Positions 22,179-34,368 of a stretch of DNA of 64,000 bases are shown piece after piece. How positions within the stretch are numbered: the first letter of the stretch is position 1; each line of letters begins with the position of its first letter. Made by a program: the position numbers and the translations under genes. A model generated the notes under the pieces. It was not told the DNA's origin, did no database searches, and saw only the letters and a program-made list of their open reading frames with translations. Location: contig OY728137.1 of assembly GCA_963277665.1 (NCBI GenBank), forward strand, positions 1,173,686,670 through 1,173,750,669. Direction: 5' to 3'. The stretch comes from Viscum album (lineage: Eukaryota > Streptophyta > Magnoliopsida > Santalales > Viscaceae).

Positions 22179-25100
22179 TATAAATTTGGCCCCACCCATA
22201 ACATGATTATAGTAATATAGATGTGTGACAGAATATCATAAAGTATTCATCATATCATAACTTATTAAAAAAAAGGGTTTTCTAAACATTTCAACTTGGC
22301 ACAACCTGCAAAAAAGTAACAGGTTTCATAAACATTTCATCAATTCATCATAGATTAACCCATGGAAAAAGGAATGAGTTTTATAAGCATATTTTCATCA
22401 TAATCATAAAACATCTAGAGAAATAAAAATGATGGTATCATTGAATCATATCCCCAGTGAAACTTATTTAACATCAAAGTATGTAATAATATATATAAAA
22501 AACCTTTAAAAGTTCGCTTGGAACATTTATTGGGGAAAATACCATTTTTATTTATAAATAACGTATTTAAAATAAAAAAATCCTAAATATTAAATAGAAA
22601 ATTTCCATTAAAAATAAAAATGGGAAATTTTATTGGAATATTCAAACAACTAAGTAATCTTGATGGTAGACAATTTTCTTCATTCTATGCATGTTAAAAC
22701 AAAGATTGTTTTCACATTTTCAATAAAAAGTCAAAAGTACTTCATTTCATAAAATCACAAGAAGATTCATTTTAAAAAATTTTGTAAAAATTAAACCATG
22801 GATAAAATATAATTAAAAAATCATATAAGAATATTTAAAAAAATATTAATTTTTTTTTATAAAACATATACATGAAAGATAAAGGATTTTTGAGTGATTA
22901 GAGAAATAATGTCATTCTTCCTTAAAAGCATTATTTTGGTCACTTGAGTACTTAATGTGTAGAAAATGATAGAAAAAATGTATTGTCCAGAAATAACCAT
23001 TGGATAAAAAAATCATGATATTATTGACTGATAAACCATATGATTTAATTATCAAAACTAAATCATAAAAAATTCTGATAAATAATGAGATTGTAACATA
23101 AAACTATTACCTCTTTAGTAATATTGGAATCATTATCTAAATGAAAGAATAAATTAAAATGAAAATTTAAATATCATGAATATAGATAAATTAATTATAT
23201 AACATTTCAAATGTTATTACTTAAACCTTATAAAATAATATATGTAATAACAATATATATATCTCAAGGAAGACAATTTGAGATGATAAACCCTCACCTC
23301 ATGTATTGTCCTATTTTTTATGAATTAAAAAATAATGTATAATAAAGATATATTTATTATAAATCTATAATATAACCATATTTAGGTATAAATTATTATT
23401 TAACATCCAATTTATAATTTCAAAATATCATTTTATTATAAATTCGTCCTTAAAATAGCTATTCAGGTGAAAACCTGTTAGTTATCCGTGCATGTTTTGG
23501 TTCGATGGTCCTAGTCCTTGTTCTTTAATCATGGTTAAATTATTTATATAATTATATTAATGTTAAAAATATCATACATATTCATTATATACATAATTAT
23601 AGTCATTAATAAAATTTTAATATAGAAAAATGAATCACACCGTTCATGGAGACAGTAGGTCGTACATACACATGAATAGTGTTTTCACTTTTTGACGGAT
23701 GAAATGAAAGAAATTTAAATAATAACTCATTTTATAGAATCATTATTATATATCATAAAATATATTTTTTCCTTAAATATATCCTGATCAACATTCCTAT
23801 AAAAATGAAATCAATATAAATCAGATCGCTTCGTGGAGGTAGTGGTCCACATATACGCACAAACGACGTTATCATTTTACAAAAGTCTTTAAGGTAAGAA
23901 GGAAGATGTGATATTTTAAATAATAAAGAATAATTATGTCTTATGTATTTTATATAATGTTTTAAACCATTATAATAACCATCCATGCAATATGGTGATG
24001 GAAAATGAATGGTATCGTTATGTGGAGGTGGTAGTCCACCTGTACGCACGAGTTACACATTCACATATCATTGATGGAATTAAGGGTGTATAATTGTGGT
24101 TTCATGATCATAATAAAATTTTAGTATATTTAGTATACTTAATTTAATTTTTTATAATAAATTAATCATATTTAGAGTAAGTATATGATGAAATAAATTG
24201 AAATAGGTCGGGTAACATGATTACCTCTCTTTTGGTTGGCCTCCTTCAGATCATTTTTAAGGACCATTGGAATTGTATTTTAATAATAAAATAACCTATA
24301 ATTGATTTATAGTAAAGTTTAGAAGATAAATGGGTAGGGTTATGTCAAGATAAAAGGCCCAATGTGGTGTAAAGTAAAGATAGAAGGGATTCCATTTTAT
24401 AAGTGAGGGTAATAACACTCTTGTAAATTCTTAAAATATTAAAATATGATATAGTAATTATCAAGAAAAATGATTTCAAATGGAAAATAACTATAAGTAA
24501 AATAGTATATGTTTGATATATAATCATAAAATGGAATTTAAATTGGTTTTCGTTCCATTTTAAACCTAGTCACTTTGATTAACCCCTTCATTAACCATTT
24601 TTAACCACAACCACGGTAATAACTAATTCAATATTAAAGGGTTAAAATTTTAATTACAAGGTTAAAATTGGATTATAAATTTAAAATGGATGAAAATTTA
24701 AACCATATATTATCCACTTTGTCCTATTTAAATTTTTATATTATTTTTAAAAAATTTAATAAAATATCATTTTCATAAAATATCGTTAATGTCTTTTTGA
24801 CACTATTCATTTAATTTTACATTAAATACCAAAATAAAAAGATATAATTGAAATATAATAATTAAAAAGCTCTATAATATATCAAATTTATCTAAAAAAT
24901 TCTTTTTAAAAAATAATTTTTCCATATTGTAATAATTATAATATTTTTAAAATCATTTATTTTATTTTAATATTATTTGAATAAATACTATATCGACATT
25001 ACAAAAGAATTAGGGAAATTATATCGTCATTGAAAATTAAAAATAAATTACCATCATAAAAATAAAATAATTAATTTCATTTTAAACATTTATATTCATT

Positions 25101-26336
25101 AAATATTTGTATCTATTCACATATATTTCATGGAAACTTTTTGATATGTTATTGAAACTTTTTAGGCCTTTCCCAAACATTTCTCAATAATTTTGATAAT
25201 TTAGTTGTTATATAACTAAAAAATTTTATATATAGCTTAAAATAATCAATATTACTTCATATTTATTATAAGAATCTATCAATCACTTATTAAATCTTGA
25301 AAATTATCTTTAGGACACCAAATTCTACATTTTTTATTCCGCACAAGCACTACGTCGACAATGAAATTGATTTTCATATTTATAATGAAATAAATTATTA
25401 TTTATATATGATTTTTTTGAATTAAATTTATATTATATTATCATAAATTCATCTTTAAATAAGTTAAATAAATTTTATATCATTTTCATTCAATGTAAAC
25501 ATCTTAAAATATACCGTATTTCATAAAAATTGTATTTCTTTACCACCCTCCAAAAAGTTTTACTTCTTCAGAAAAATATAAAAAAATGATCCTAAGATTA
25601 TTTTTAATTTATGAATAAAAAAATAAATACCATTTAATTAAATTTAATTCCACTAATTTATAGAAATTACTTTTAATATAAATAGGTAAAATATAACAAA
25701 ATGGGTTTTTGGAAAAAATGAATTTTTAAGCCAAAAAATTATCTTATACCAAAATCAAGTATAATATTGATTAATATGTAATTAATTAGTTTATTTATAA
25801 CTAAATGATACCCATTTTAATTCAAAATTAAATTCAAATCATAATGGTAAATTTAAATTAAAATCAATGATAGTTTTATAAAGATGTAAACAACTGTATT
25901 TTCATTACTAGTTGAACAATCATTTATTTTGGAAAAAACAAAAACATTATCCCAATTTTTTTTGATATTATGATTTAAAATTTTAAGTACATTATTTCAA
26001 ATACTTTTATTTTTAAATTTACTTAAATTAATTTTAAAATTTTATTCCAAAAAAAATTAAAAATCATTTTTGAAGAAAACTTATTTTTTGAAGAATAAAA
26101 TAAATTTACTAAAAAATGAGTGTTTTTTTATTAAAAATTAATCAATAAATATTTATTAAGTTGGAAATTTATATATATATTTCATAATTAAGTTAATCTT
26201 ATTCAAACTCTCTAATTTTGAAGCTAGGTTATGACTATAATATTTTAATAATTATATTTCATGGTTTGTTTAAGATCAGTATTGCGTGTTGTATATGCTA
26301 TCAAACATATTTTTTAAAATCTCTAGGTGTTAAAAT
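22179..26336 (-). repeat. Reverse-strand LTR related to the Tekay LTR, solo or truncated
   Basis: In reverse orientation it starts near 26336 (complement of AGGTGTTAAA, cf. TGTAACACC) and ends near 22179 (TATAAATTTGGCCCC, cf. the complement of GGGGCATTACA). Colinear landmarks shared with 2285-5853 are a TATA box (24394-24401 reversed), three hairpin modules and the ACCTCACCC..region near 23290. Just inside its start it also shares the ATTGCGT-containing stretch (26280) with the solo LTR at 41600. No purine tract or primer site flanks it. Short open frames within (23753-24049, 24345-24527, 26218-26439) carry no domain. Confidence 0.7.
23636..24057 (-). other. Three hairpin modules in the reverse LTR
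   Basis: Modules start near 23636, 23826 and 24013, spaced 190 and 187 bp. The first has arms TTCATG (23643-23648) and CATGAA (23671-23676), exactly complementary. The second has TCGCTTCGTG (23826-23835) against CACAAACGA (23858-23866), which pair with one bulge and one mismatch. The third is weaker but contains an inner GGTGG-TAGT-CCACC hairpin. Its outer end is 344 bp from the TATA box, the same distance as in the plus-strand LTRs. Confidence 0.55.
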
Positions 26337-26939
26337 ATTTTACTTGGAATCTACCGTATTTTTTCAAATAAGGGGTGAATATAATTTCCAATTTTTATTT
26401 TCTATCATTAAGGGGAAAAGACACATTGGCATACATTAATATTTGAAAGAGTTTATTAGTATAAAAAACACACACGAAGGGGAAGATTTAATTTACAAGT
26501 TGGTTAATTTATTGTATTTATTATTATTAAGTGTAAATATGAATTTATTGGTGAATTATGGGTGTTTTATTAAGTATAACCTCAAATAAAGTGATTATTA
26601 TTCCATAATACATGGAAAAGGAACTGTTTTAGATGAATAACTATCTGAAAAAATTTAAGTGGGTAACCAATAATAAAGCTGATGATTGTGGAGTTGATCC
26701 TAATTTCAAATAAAATAGATGATACTAAAATTTCTATCTATAATAGTTTAGAAATTACTTGGTAGAAAATTTCACATGAATATATTTAAGAACTATGTTT
26801 AATGAATTAAGAGCCAATTCAAATGGGATATTGAAGAGATCCTGATGTACTAATATTTTTGACTACTAAAAATAGTGATAAAACTCGCTTGGATGAAGGT
26901 TTGAATTTAGAAGAGTCCATTAATTATTGTAAGTTTAAG

Positions 26940-27260
26940 TTTATACCTTATATGGTTGGGGAAATATGTTTGTAAGTTTTATAAAATACACCTCATAATG
27001 ATCATATTGGCCTCATATAGTTTAAACAAATAGTGGTTGTTATGTTTATATGAACACCTCATAAAGTTCAGAAAACAAAGCTGTAAGGTTAATAAATTTC
27101 CATTCAAGGTCTAATAATTATTTCACAAGGTTTAGACATGTATTTTTAAGGTTGAATCTATATATATAAGGTTGGTAAAACCAAATAGAAAAGTTGAGGC
27201 TTTTCCTCATAAGGTTAGGTCTGTCACTATAAGGTTGGTGATAGTCCCTCATATGGTTCA
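26940..27260. repeat. Degenerate short repeats with a CCTCATAAGGTT word
   Basis: The words TAAGGTT, CCTCATA and ACTTT/AGACA recur roughly every 20-40 bp (for example near 27080, 27125, 27150, 27168, 27214 and 27233). Units are too diverged for a firm period. Confidence 0.35.
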
Positions 27261-28223
27261 GACACTTTTAAGGCCCATTAATAAAGTGAAATGAACCTTA
27301 TGATGATACATTTTAAGGTATATAATCATAACTTCATAATTTATTATTAACCATAATCTCATTTTATGATACATCATCATAGTGTGCATGTAAATTTTCA
27401 ATGTTCAATAGTTATATATATTTTGAGAAAAATTCTCAGAAAATGAGGAGATTTAAGAATAAAATATTTTAACATTGAAATTAAATGGTATGATTCATGT
27501 TGTATTCTATTATGTTATAAAAATCATGTATATTTTTCAATACATGATCCATTATTGATAATTTTAAGAGGAGTTGATATAGAATGCTGAGATTTTATAT
27601 ATCTTGAAATAACAAACTTCTAGATTTCATTAATCTAGAAATTTAAACTAGAAAGTAAATCAATGAATTTGTTTTGTTTTAATGGAATTAAGTATCATAA
27701 AAATCATTCTTATTCATAAATACAAAAAATAATATGATTTAGTGGATATGAAATCTAGTCATTTAGAGAATGAGGTTGAATCCATTTTCCTGTCTAGATG
27801 CTCTCATGTTGCATATTGAAGGTCCAATACACAATTAAGATATTGTGTATATTTTATAGAACTATAAATAATTTTTATATAAGAATTCGATAGAAATTAT
27901 TTAAAAAATGATACAGGTAGAATATGTTTGAGGAAATATTTAACCAGGAGTTAGAATGAGAAGAAAATAAAATAAGGGAACTCCTATAATTTTTTGAATA
28001 ACAATATTGAAAAAAAATAAAAATTAGATATATAGAGGTATATATGATTTAGTGCATGCAGCCAAGAAATTTTGTCTTGTATGGGAAGAATTAAATATTT
28101 TCATTTATGTAATAAGAAAATTATATAAATAAAAGTGAATTCCATTTTACAATGACATTAAAGAGGAATATAAATCCTTGAGATGAGAAGAAAAAAATAG
28201 AGGAGCTCCTATATAGTTTGTGA

Positions 28224-28283
28224 TGTAGTTTTGAGAGAACTAGTGTTCTTGAAGAAGAAGAAGAACAAATAGTCAAAACTACA
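28224..28283. other. 11-bp perfect inverted repeat
   Basis: TGTAGTTTTGA (28224-28234) is the exact complement of TCAAAACTACA (28273-28283). The loop has an inner GAGAAC..GTTCTT hairpin and a GAA microsatellite. It lies in the copia-type LTR. Confidence 0.5.
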
Positions 28284-29213
28284 CTGTGAAGATAAAAATG
28301 TTGTGTATTGAATAATGTGACAAGAATAATATGTAAAAATGAACTGTTAAAATAAATTCATCAAAAGAGATGATAAAATCAACAGAACTATGAGAGTCTT
28401 CCAGTAGTGAGTAAGAACAGACTCAGGTTTATTTGTTTGTTTCTGAGAATGATTCTGAAGCTCTGATGGTCATTTTTTACTCACTGGGAAAGATTTTTTG
28501 GGGTACTATTTATTGAATATTGAGTTTTTTAAAGGGTCAAAAGTAGTTTCTAAAGATGAACTGTAAGTTTTGTAGTCTACCGAGACTGAGTTTCATGTTG
28601 TAAGTACTTAAACATTTGAAGGAAGTTGAAGAATATAAAATTTAAGGAAGTAGGTCAGATTATTGGATTTATTGAAATCCCTAGACAAATAATATTTCTA
28701 TTTAAGAATACAGAAGGAAGTTTTCAAGTCCAGTCAAGAGACTGAAGATAATGGGATGTATTATAATGATCTCTTCACTTGCACTATATAGTTATTACCT
28801 ACTTGTGTAATATAAAAGACCATCAATTTTATAATATGGTGACCTCACTTGTATATTAATGTAATAAATTTCCTTCATAATATGTAAAGAGTGTTTTTAG
28901 GATGATTCCTTGAAAAAATCACTATATTTGATGATAAGAGTATAGTGTAGAATCTATAACTTTGTGAAACCCAATCACAACTAGAAGTAGGTTTCTCACA
29001 TTAGGACCAAACCTTGTAAAAACAAATGTGCCATACACTACTGATTTATTTTCATTAAATGTGGTGTAAGAGATTAAGAAAAGAAAAATTGATCCCCTTA
29101 TATCCTAAAAGGTAACATAGGTTTAAAACAGATGGCAATTAAAGATTTAATGAATATTCGGAATTTGGTAATTTTTTTTGGTAAGACATAATTCACCCCC
29201 AACTTAGGTGTCT

Positions 29214-32200
29214 ACACCAGTCCACTTGGACTAACACATATAAATTAACAAATTATTATAAATATTTAAGAAATTAAATTTATCATGTTATTATATATAA
29301 TTGAAATAATGACACATAAATATCATCTTGATGGTAACTATGTCATAAATTGACTATCTCATTCTCCAATATCCCCACTAGTAGGCATACACATACATGT
29401 GAATGAAAGCATAATAGGATAAGATTAAGTAATACCAAATAGTATTTAAGGTATGATACTAAGTGTACCCTATGTAAGAGGTGTAGAGTGGGTATATTGT
29501 GCAACCAGTGTACCCTATGTAGAATTGGTAGATCAACTGTCTTATACTTATAGAGTCCTCTAGGTAGCAGGAGTTGGAAAACTATCACCTACCATAGGTA
29601 TACTCTATACAGTAGGGGCATGACTACTACGTCATGATGTATAGTGGCTACTACCTTGAAACCACTTTAATAAAGAAATTACTATAAAAAAATCAAGAAT
29701 AAAAAAAATTAAATAAAACATTATATTCAATTACAAGTCATTACATTAATATTTATACAATTAATTCTTAAAAAAGACTTTACATTCAATCTTATAATCA
29801 TTTTATTCATGGATTGTAATGTTACTACCAACTTCCATTGAAAAAATTACTACTTATTCTTATTCTTTTTCATCACCCTCACTAAAAAAACTAACACTTC
29901 CAATATCATCATAGAAAGAAATAAATGTATGGAATTTATCATTTCCATGAATTTTATCATCACACATACATATCATGAACCAAATTATATATCTAATAGG
30001 CTTGAAAATAATGGTTTTGATTCTCCATATTGAATAATTAATCCACCTTCATTACCCATATCATACATGTATCTTGGTTTCATGTAGAAAATAACACTCC
30101 AACCTTTATATACTATACCATCAACATAGTTTTCAATTTTTACTTGGAAAGAAAAAAAATTAAGGGATCATGTTCTTCATGATCATCAGTATCGATCAAT
30201 TAATAGAATTTTAAAAAAGTAAATTGCAATGATTCTTTTTTATACCCATATTAATGGACCACTTGTATTTAAACAACACAACTGAAAATTTTCTATGATA
30301 ATTTAAATCGATAATACCAACCGAATTTCCATATTAACTATGATATTCAACTATAAATATACATCTTTTTTGTGTTTTCAAACCGTCATCATAATTTATA
30401 TTAAAAAACATGAAACCATTGATATTTTAAGAATTGAATCTCCCAGAATGATTTTAAAGGCCTCATTCAAAATAATTAAAATATTTATTAGTCCTTATTA
30501 ATTATGATCATTTATTTTCAATAAAAATTTTATATAAAATATTATCACTTACCTTATATAGTTTTCAAAATAATCAAAATACCCATTATATTATGAAATT
30601 TCATGATGTGAAAACCGATCAATAATTTCTTTTTCATCGAATTTTGTTATATATGGACCATTTTGAGTTTGAATTCTAATATGTTTCATTATTTCATTAA
30701 TTACTAAATATATGTATCAAACAATTCGTATTGAAAAATATATATCAATTTTATTATCTTATATATAATATACCAATGAAAATGAGGATAATTTTCTAAC
30801 TTCTTGACTTAAATATAGAAAGATTTATTATTTATTACTATCTTGATAATGACTTGTAATATCATCATCATATTCTAATTGATTAAATCTTATATTTATC
30901 CAATCCAAATTCCTTGAGAATAAGGTTAAGAATTCTTTTTTTCAATGCAACATTCAGCAATATAATATTTTGGTTGATATTTATTGTTCACATATATAAT
31001 TAAATTATCAAGATACCAAATTAATAGAAATAATAAATTAATAAATATGCATCATAACTGTTGAATTGGATAAGTATAATTCATTAATGATAATAAAATT
31101 ATATTATAAAAACTCTCTATGGGTTACCTTCATCAATAATGCATTTTTCCATCAACTTTATCATCCTCAACCAAATAAACAGTCAAATGAATCATTGTAG
31201 GGATTAATGATGGTGGAAATATCAACTACAAATTACATAATGTTATTAAAATTATTTCTTGAAGTTTATATACATAAATTTGGATTAATTTAATATCTAA
31301 AAGATTTTTTAAGAATGTAAAAAATCATTTATAATGGTAGTTATTATTTAGTTAACACCTTATACATTGAAAAAGACAGCAACTACCCCATCAAATATAT
31401 GTTTTGTGACTTTTTAATCAATGTGATTTTTAATGAATCAAATAAAAACACCTTGAAATATTAATTTATTATCCATAATGAACATTCAAATTTTTTAATC
31501 TTCAAAGAAAAACATCATCTTCATGAAATTTCATTAAAGAATTGCTACTTGATACTTCACATTCTTATTTTTCCATAGATCATGTTGGATACTCATTTAT
31601 TTTAAGTTCCTGTAAGAATTAAAATAATCCTTTGACTTATTTTACTCATTAATAAATATATAAATTAAATTTTCACACTCATTCTTCTCACTATATATAA
31701 CATCAAAATTGTGAGGTAATAAATTAAATTCCAAATAGGGAAGATAAAAAAATATGATCCATTTCTTCCATTACTATGTTCAACTTTTATTTATTAGAGT
31801 CTATAATATTTTCCAACCTCTATTTAATTAAAACTATTTTCTAAACTATTTGATAGAATTTTTTAATTATGACAATACTTATGATCTAAATAATAACTTC
31901 ATTGGAACCATAAAATATGTTTTCTTATTGAACCATGACTTGCTAAACTGAAATCAGTGAGATATTTGAAGGAATTGATAATGATAAATTATACACCATT
32001 TTGTTCTATAAGTCAGTATTTAAGGATCAAAATCAAAGTTAAAATTATAGCATCCAAACTAATGCATACATTACAACTTAAAACATTTATTACTCTAGGA
32101 ATATCACTTATAGTCCACATTAGTTTTCTGTACATTTTAAACATTTTCATGATATACACCTCATATGTTTCCACACCATTATTCTATAACTCTTATAATT

Positions 32201-32363
32201 ATTTGATAAGAGGTTGAAGATATACATCAATATTATATATTGGAATTTATTTTTTTGAGAATAATAATAAATATGATGAATGATGTTTTTTGAATATATA
32301 TATAATGAGTTAAATTATAAGGGTTGAAAACAACCGGTTACATGGTATAATAACTAATTAATT
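29214..32363 (-). mobile_element. CACTA (En/Spm) transposon, C-terminal half
   Basis: Antisense coding remnants match the second half of a plant CACTA transposase. The first half lies on the same strand at 52313-53345, on the far side of Copia A, so the two are one element split by insertion. The left terminus was not identified. A CACTAGTAGG at 29376 is a possible but unproven end. The stretch 29214-29980 contains imperfect GTGTACCCTATGTA repeats (29465 and 29508) and no recognised gene. Confidence 0.75.
29980..32363 (-). pseudogene. CACTA transposase: core end, DUF4218 and DUF4216 regions
   Basis: Read on the minus strand from 32363 down. PVVFNPYNL and IDVYLQPLIK (near 32330 and 32209-32235) plus KLMWTISDIPR belong to the TNP2 transposase core. 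WIIFFYLPYLEFNLLPHNFD (31690-31790) and a following MSIQHDLW correspond to the conserved ELPYW..LLRHNLDVMH and MGIRHDLW segments. INISRCFYL..LKSH (31430-31500) matches DUF4218. YGNSVGIIDLNYHRKFSVVL (30250-30350) and GWSVIFYMKPRYMYDMGNEG (30045-30120) match DUF4216. Stops and frameshifts are frequent. The plus-strand open frame 31957-32217 is its shadow. In life this protein would bind CACTA ends and catalyse cut-and-paste transposition. Confidence 0.8.
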
Positions 32364-33107
32364 TACTTGATGTGAACTAAAATGTTATTCATATGATGTA
32401 TATGATTTAAGTATGCATTATTTCCAATGTATCCTTAATATCAAGCCTAATGGTATGTTGGTTCCAACATAGTCTGGTGTGCATGTGATTTTACCTAAGA
32501 CTAAGTAACACCCAAAGAAGTGGTGTATTAATCTAGAACATCCACCACATCATATCCTATATATTTATTTTGATATAATCCATTATTAATAGAATAAAAA
32601 GAGCTTGGAACATTCATTAAATGAGTTTATTTAATGATCCAAATGGGAAGTAATGGATAGTTTCTATGATATAGAACCACATATGTTTCATATATATTAT
32701 TATATTTATTAAATAAAGATAACCAAGGATGAATAAAAAATGGGATGTGATAGATCATGTTGTGTTATATTAGCTACCTAAAAAGGCTATCAAAGATATC
32801 TTCCTTCCTGTAACATAGTTTTCAAAAATAGTGATGGTGCTAGAACCCATCTATGTGTATGAGAATCCTCATGTTATAAAATGGGATCCTTTTTTCTATG
32901 TAATTCATCAAATATATTAAGCATATATTTTATATTTACTGTGATTTTAATCAAGCATACAATTAAGAGTAAAATATTGATTACTCAATGGTACAAGTAT
33001 GCTGGTTCTTAGTAAAAACTTTCACATTGATTATATTGGGGATAGATTACGTATACATGAGTTTTCTTCCACTAGTAAGGTCATTAGATGATCCTTTAAA
33101 TCCAAAT
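32364..33107 (+). repeat. Copia A 5' LTR
   Basis: It aligns with 51576-52312. Shared landmarks are GGTTCCAAC/ATTCC..TGTAT, ACCTAAGA..AACACCCAA, TTTCACATTGATT and AAGGT(C/T)ATTAGATGATC near the 3' end. The left edge is set by where the CACTA reading frame stops. Confidence 0.7.
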
Positions 33108-33109
33108 AG

Positions 33110-33120
33110 TGGTATTAGAG
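33110..33120 (+). other. Copia A primer-binding site
   Basis: TGGTATTAGAG, one transition away from TGGTATCAGAG (complement of initiator-Met tRNA), lies within three bases of the LTR end. Confidence 0.8.
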
Positions 33121-33224
33121 ACTTCTAATTTAAGGGATCAAGATGTTTCATTCACTATTTTTTATAAATAACATACTTTATGTGTCATGAACTAGATCTT
33201 CCCCAATTAACATTATATCAAGTG

Positions 33225-33239
33225 TTAACATAATGTTAA
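33225..33239. other. Hairpin TTAACAT-A-ATGTTAA
   Basis: A 7-bp perfect stem with a single-base centre in the Copia A leader. Confidence 0.5.
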
Positions 33240-33335
33240 GATATTCCATAAGGATATAAAAACAAGACAATGTATCATAAACCATATCTATAACATTATG
33301 TTGTTTAGATAATAGAACATGTGATATGACTTAGC

Positions 33336-33359
33336 ATTACATTAATCAGTTAATGTAAT
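33336..33359. other. Hairpin with 10-bp stem
   Basis: ATTACATTAA (33336-33345) and TTAATGTAAT (33350-33359) are exact complements around a TCAG loop. Confidence 0.6.
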
Positions 33360-33446
33360 TTGGAGTGGAAGGCATGATATAGGTTATTAAGATAAAATAT
33401 CCCATATCCCACATCATGAAAATAGAGTATCATTTTTTTCTTATTA

Positions 33447-33473
33447 ATATTACATTGATGGTCAATGTAATAT
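33447..33473. other. Hairpin with 12-bp stem
   Basis: ATATTACATTGA (33447-33458) and TCAATGTAATAT (33462-33473) are exact complements around a 3-base loop TGG. Its stem resembles the one 111 bp upstream. Confidence 0.6.
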
Positions 33474-34296
33474 GTTGTTTTCACTCTATATTATATGGAT
33501 TTTCAACACAATATGAGGGAGTGGGCTCAATATTATGATGAGAGACGATGTAATGTCAAGTGCAGAATAAACCACAACACTACATTGTGAGATAACATAG
33601 TGCGGGGTACCCACTTCATAATACATTTAGGGTAAAATTATTGTCAATTAGTAGTAAAAATATTAATTAATTTTTTATATTTATTTTTTTATGTTTATTT
33701 TTTGTAAATTATTTATGAATGATAAGTTTTAGGATTTATAAAATGATATTTTAAAATCCTAAAATAATATGAATATTTTATATTTGTATATCATTTTTTC
33801 AAAAATGAATATTTTTTTATTTATATTTTAAACTACTTTAATATTCATATTCCATAATTTTTTTTAAGAAATGTGAATATTGTATATGAAAACATTTATG
33901 TGAAAAAATGTTTATAAGAGATTGATCATTGTGATACATGTTGGGTGAAACTCTATAAGATTTAGTATTCATCTACCTTGACCTTGGATTTTTTTATAAT
34001 TATGAGCTTTAAACTAATTATTTAATATAGTTTGTGTGTATTAGGTGTTAATGTTATCATAAATTTAATTATCACTTGTGTAAGGTTTCCCCGTGGAGAG
34101 GGACTTAGGGTCGGACTACCCACTGGTCTGGAGGCTGATGCCTTATTCTATAAAGGTGAGGGGTTGGTTATCTATCTCTCTAACATTACTCATTTTGAGA
34201 TTTCAAATCTCATATATATCTATAAATTTATATTAAAAGTTCACATACCTTATGTATGGGATGAATTTAGATATGTATAACTATTTTTATCACTTG

Positions 34297-34368
34297 TGTT
34301 TGTGTAAGTAACACAAACATGTGGGTTGTGTAATGAGTTACACATTAATGTGGTGTACCCACATTAAT
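34297..34368. other. Three consecutive hairpins
   Basis: Stem 1 is TGTTTGTGT/ACACAAACA (34297-34305 with 34311-34319, 9 bp). Stem 2 is TGTGTAA/TTACACA (34327-34333 with 34338-34344, 7 bp). Stem 3 is ATTAATGTGG/CCACATTAAT (34344-34353 with 34359-34368, 10 bp). Loops are 4-5 bases. All are perfectly paired and placed back to back. Confidence 0.6.

Larger units (their letters stand above)
26337..29213 (+). repeat. Probable old Ty1/copia-type LTR (3' end recognised)
   Basis: Near 28990-29035 the string AGGTTTCTCACATTAGGACC, followed by AAACCTTGTAAAAAC, matches a stretch common in the R/U5 part of plant copia LTRs. The sequence then ends AATTCACCCCC..TTAGGTGTCTACA at 29213, also typical. No primer-binding site follows, so it is solo or truncated. 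The left boundary is not determined; the first ~100 bp may be unrelated. I see no coding domain. Confidence 0.45.

Noticed and set aside
29036..29040. CACTA motif preceded by CATA as the left end of the CACTA transposon
   Set aside because: It falls inside a stretch that matches the 3' part of a copia-type LTR and lacks subterminal GGTTTTAAAACC repeats. The offset to the CAT at 54875 is also one base.
31957..32217. Plus-strand 86-codon hydrophobic open frame
   Set aside because: It is the antisense shadow of the CACTA transposase core (IDVYLQPL region) on the minus strand.
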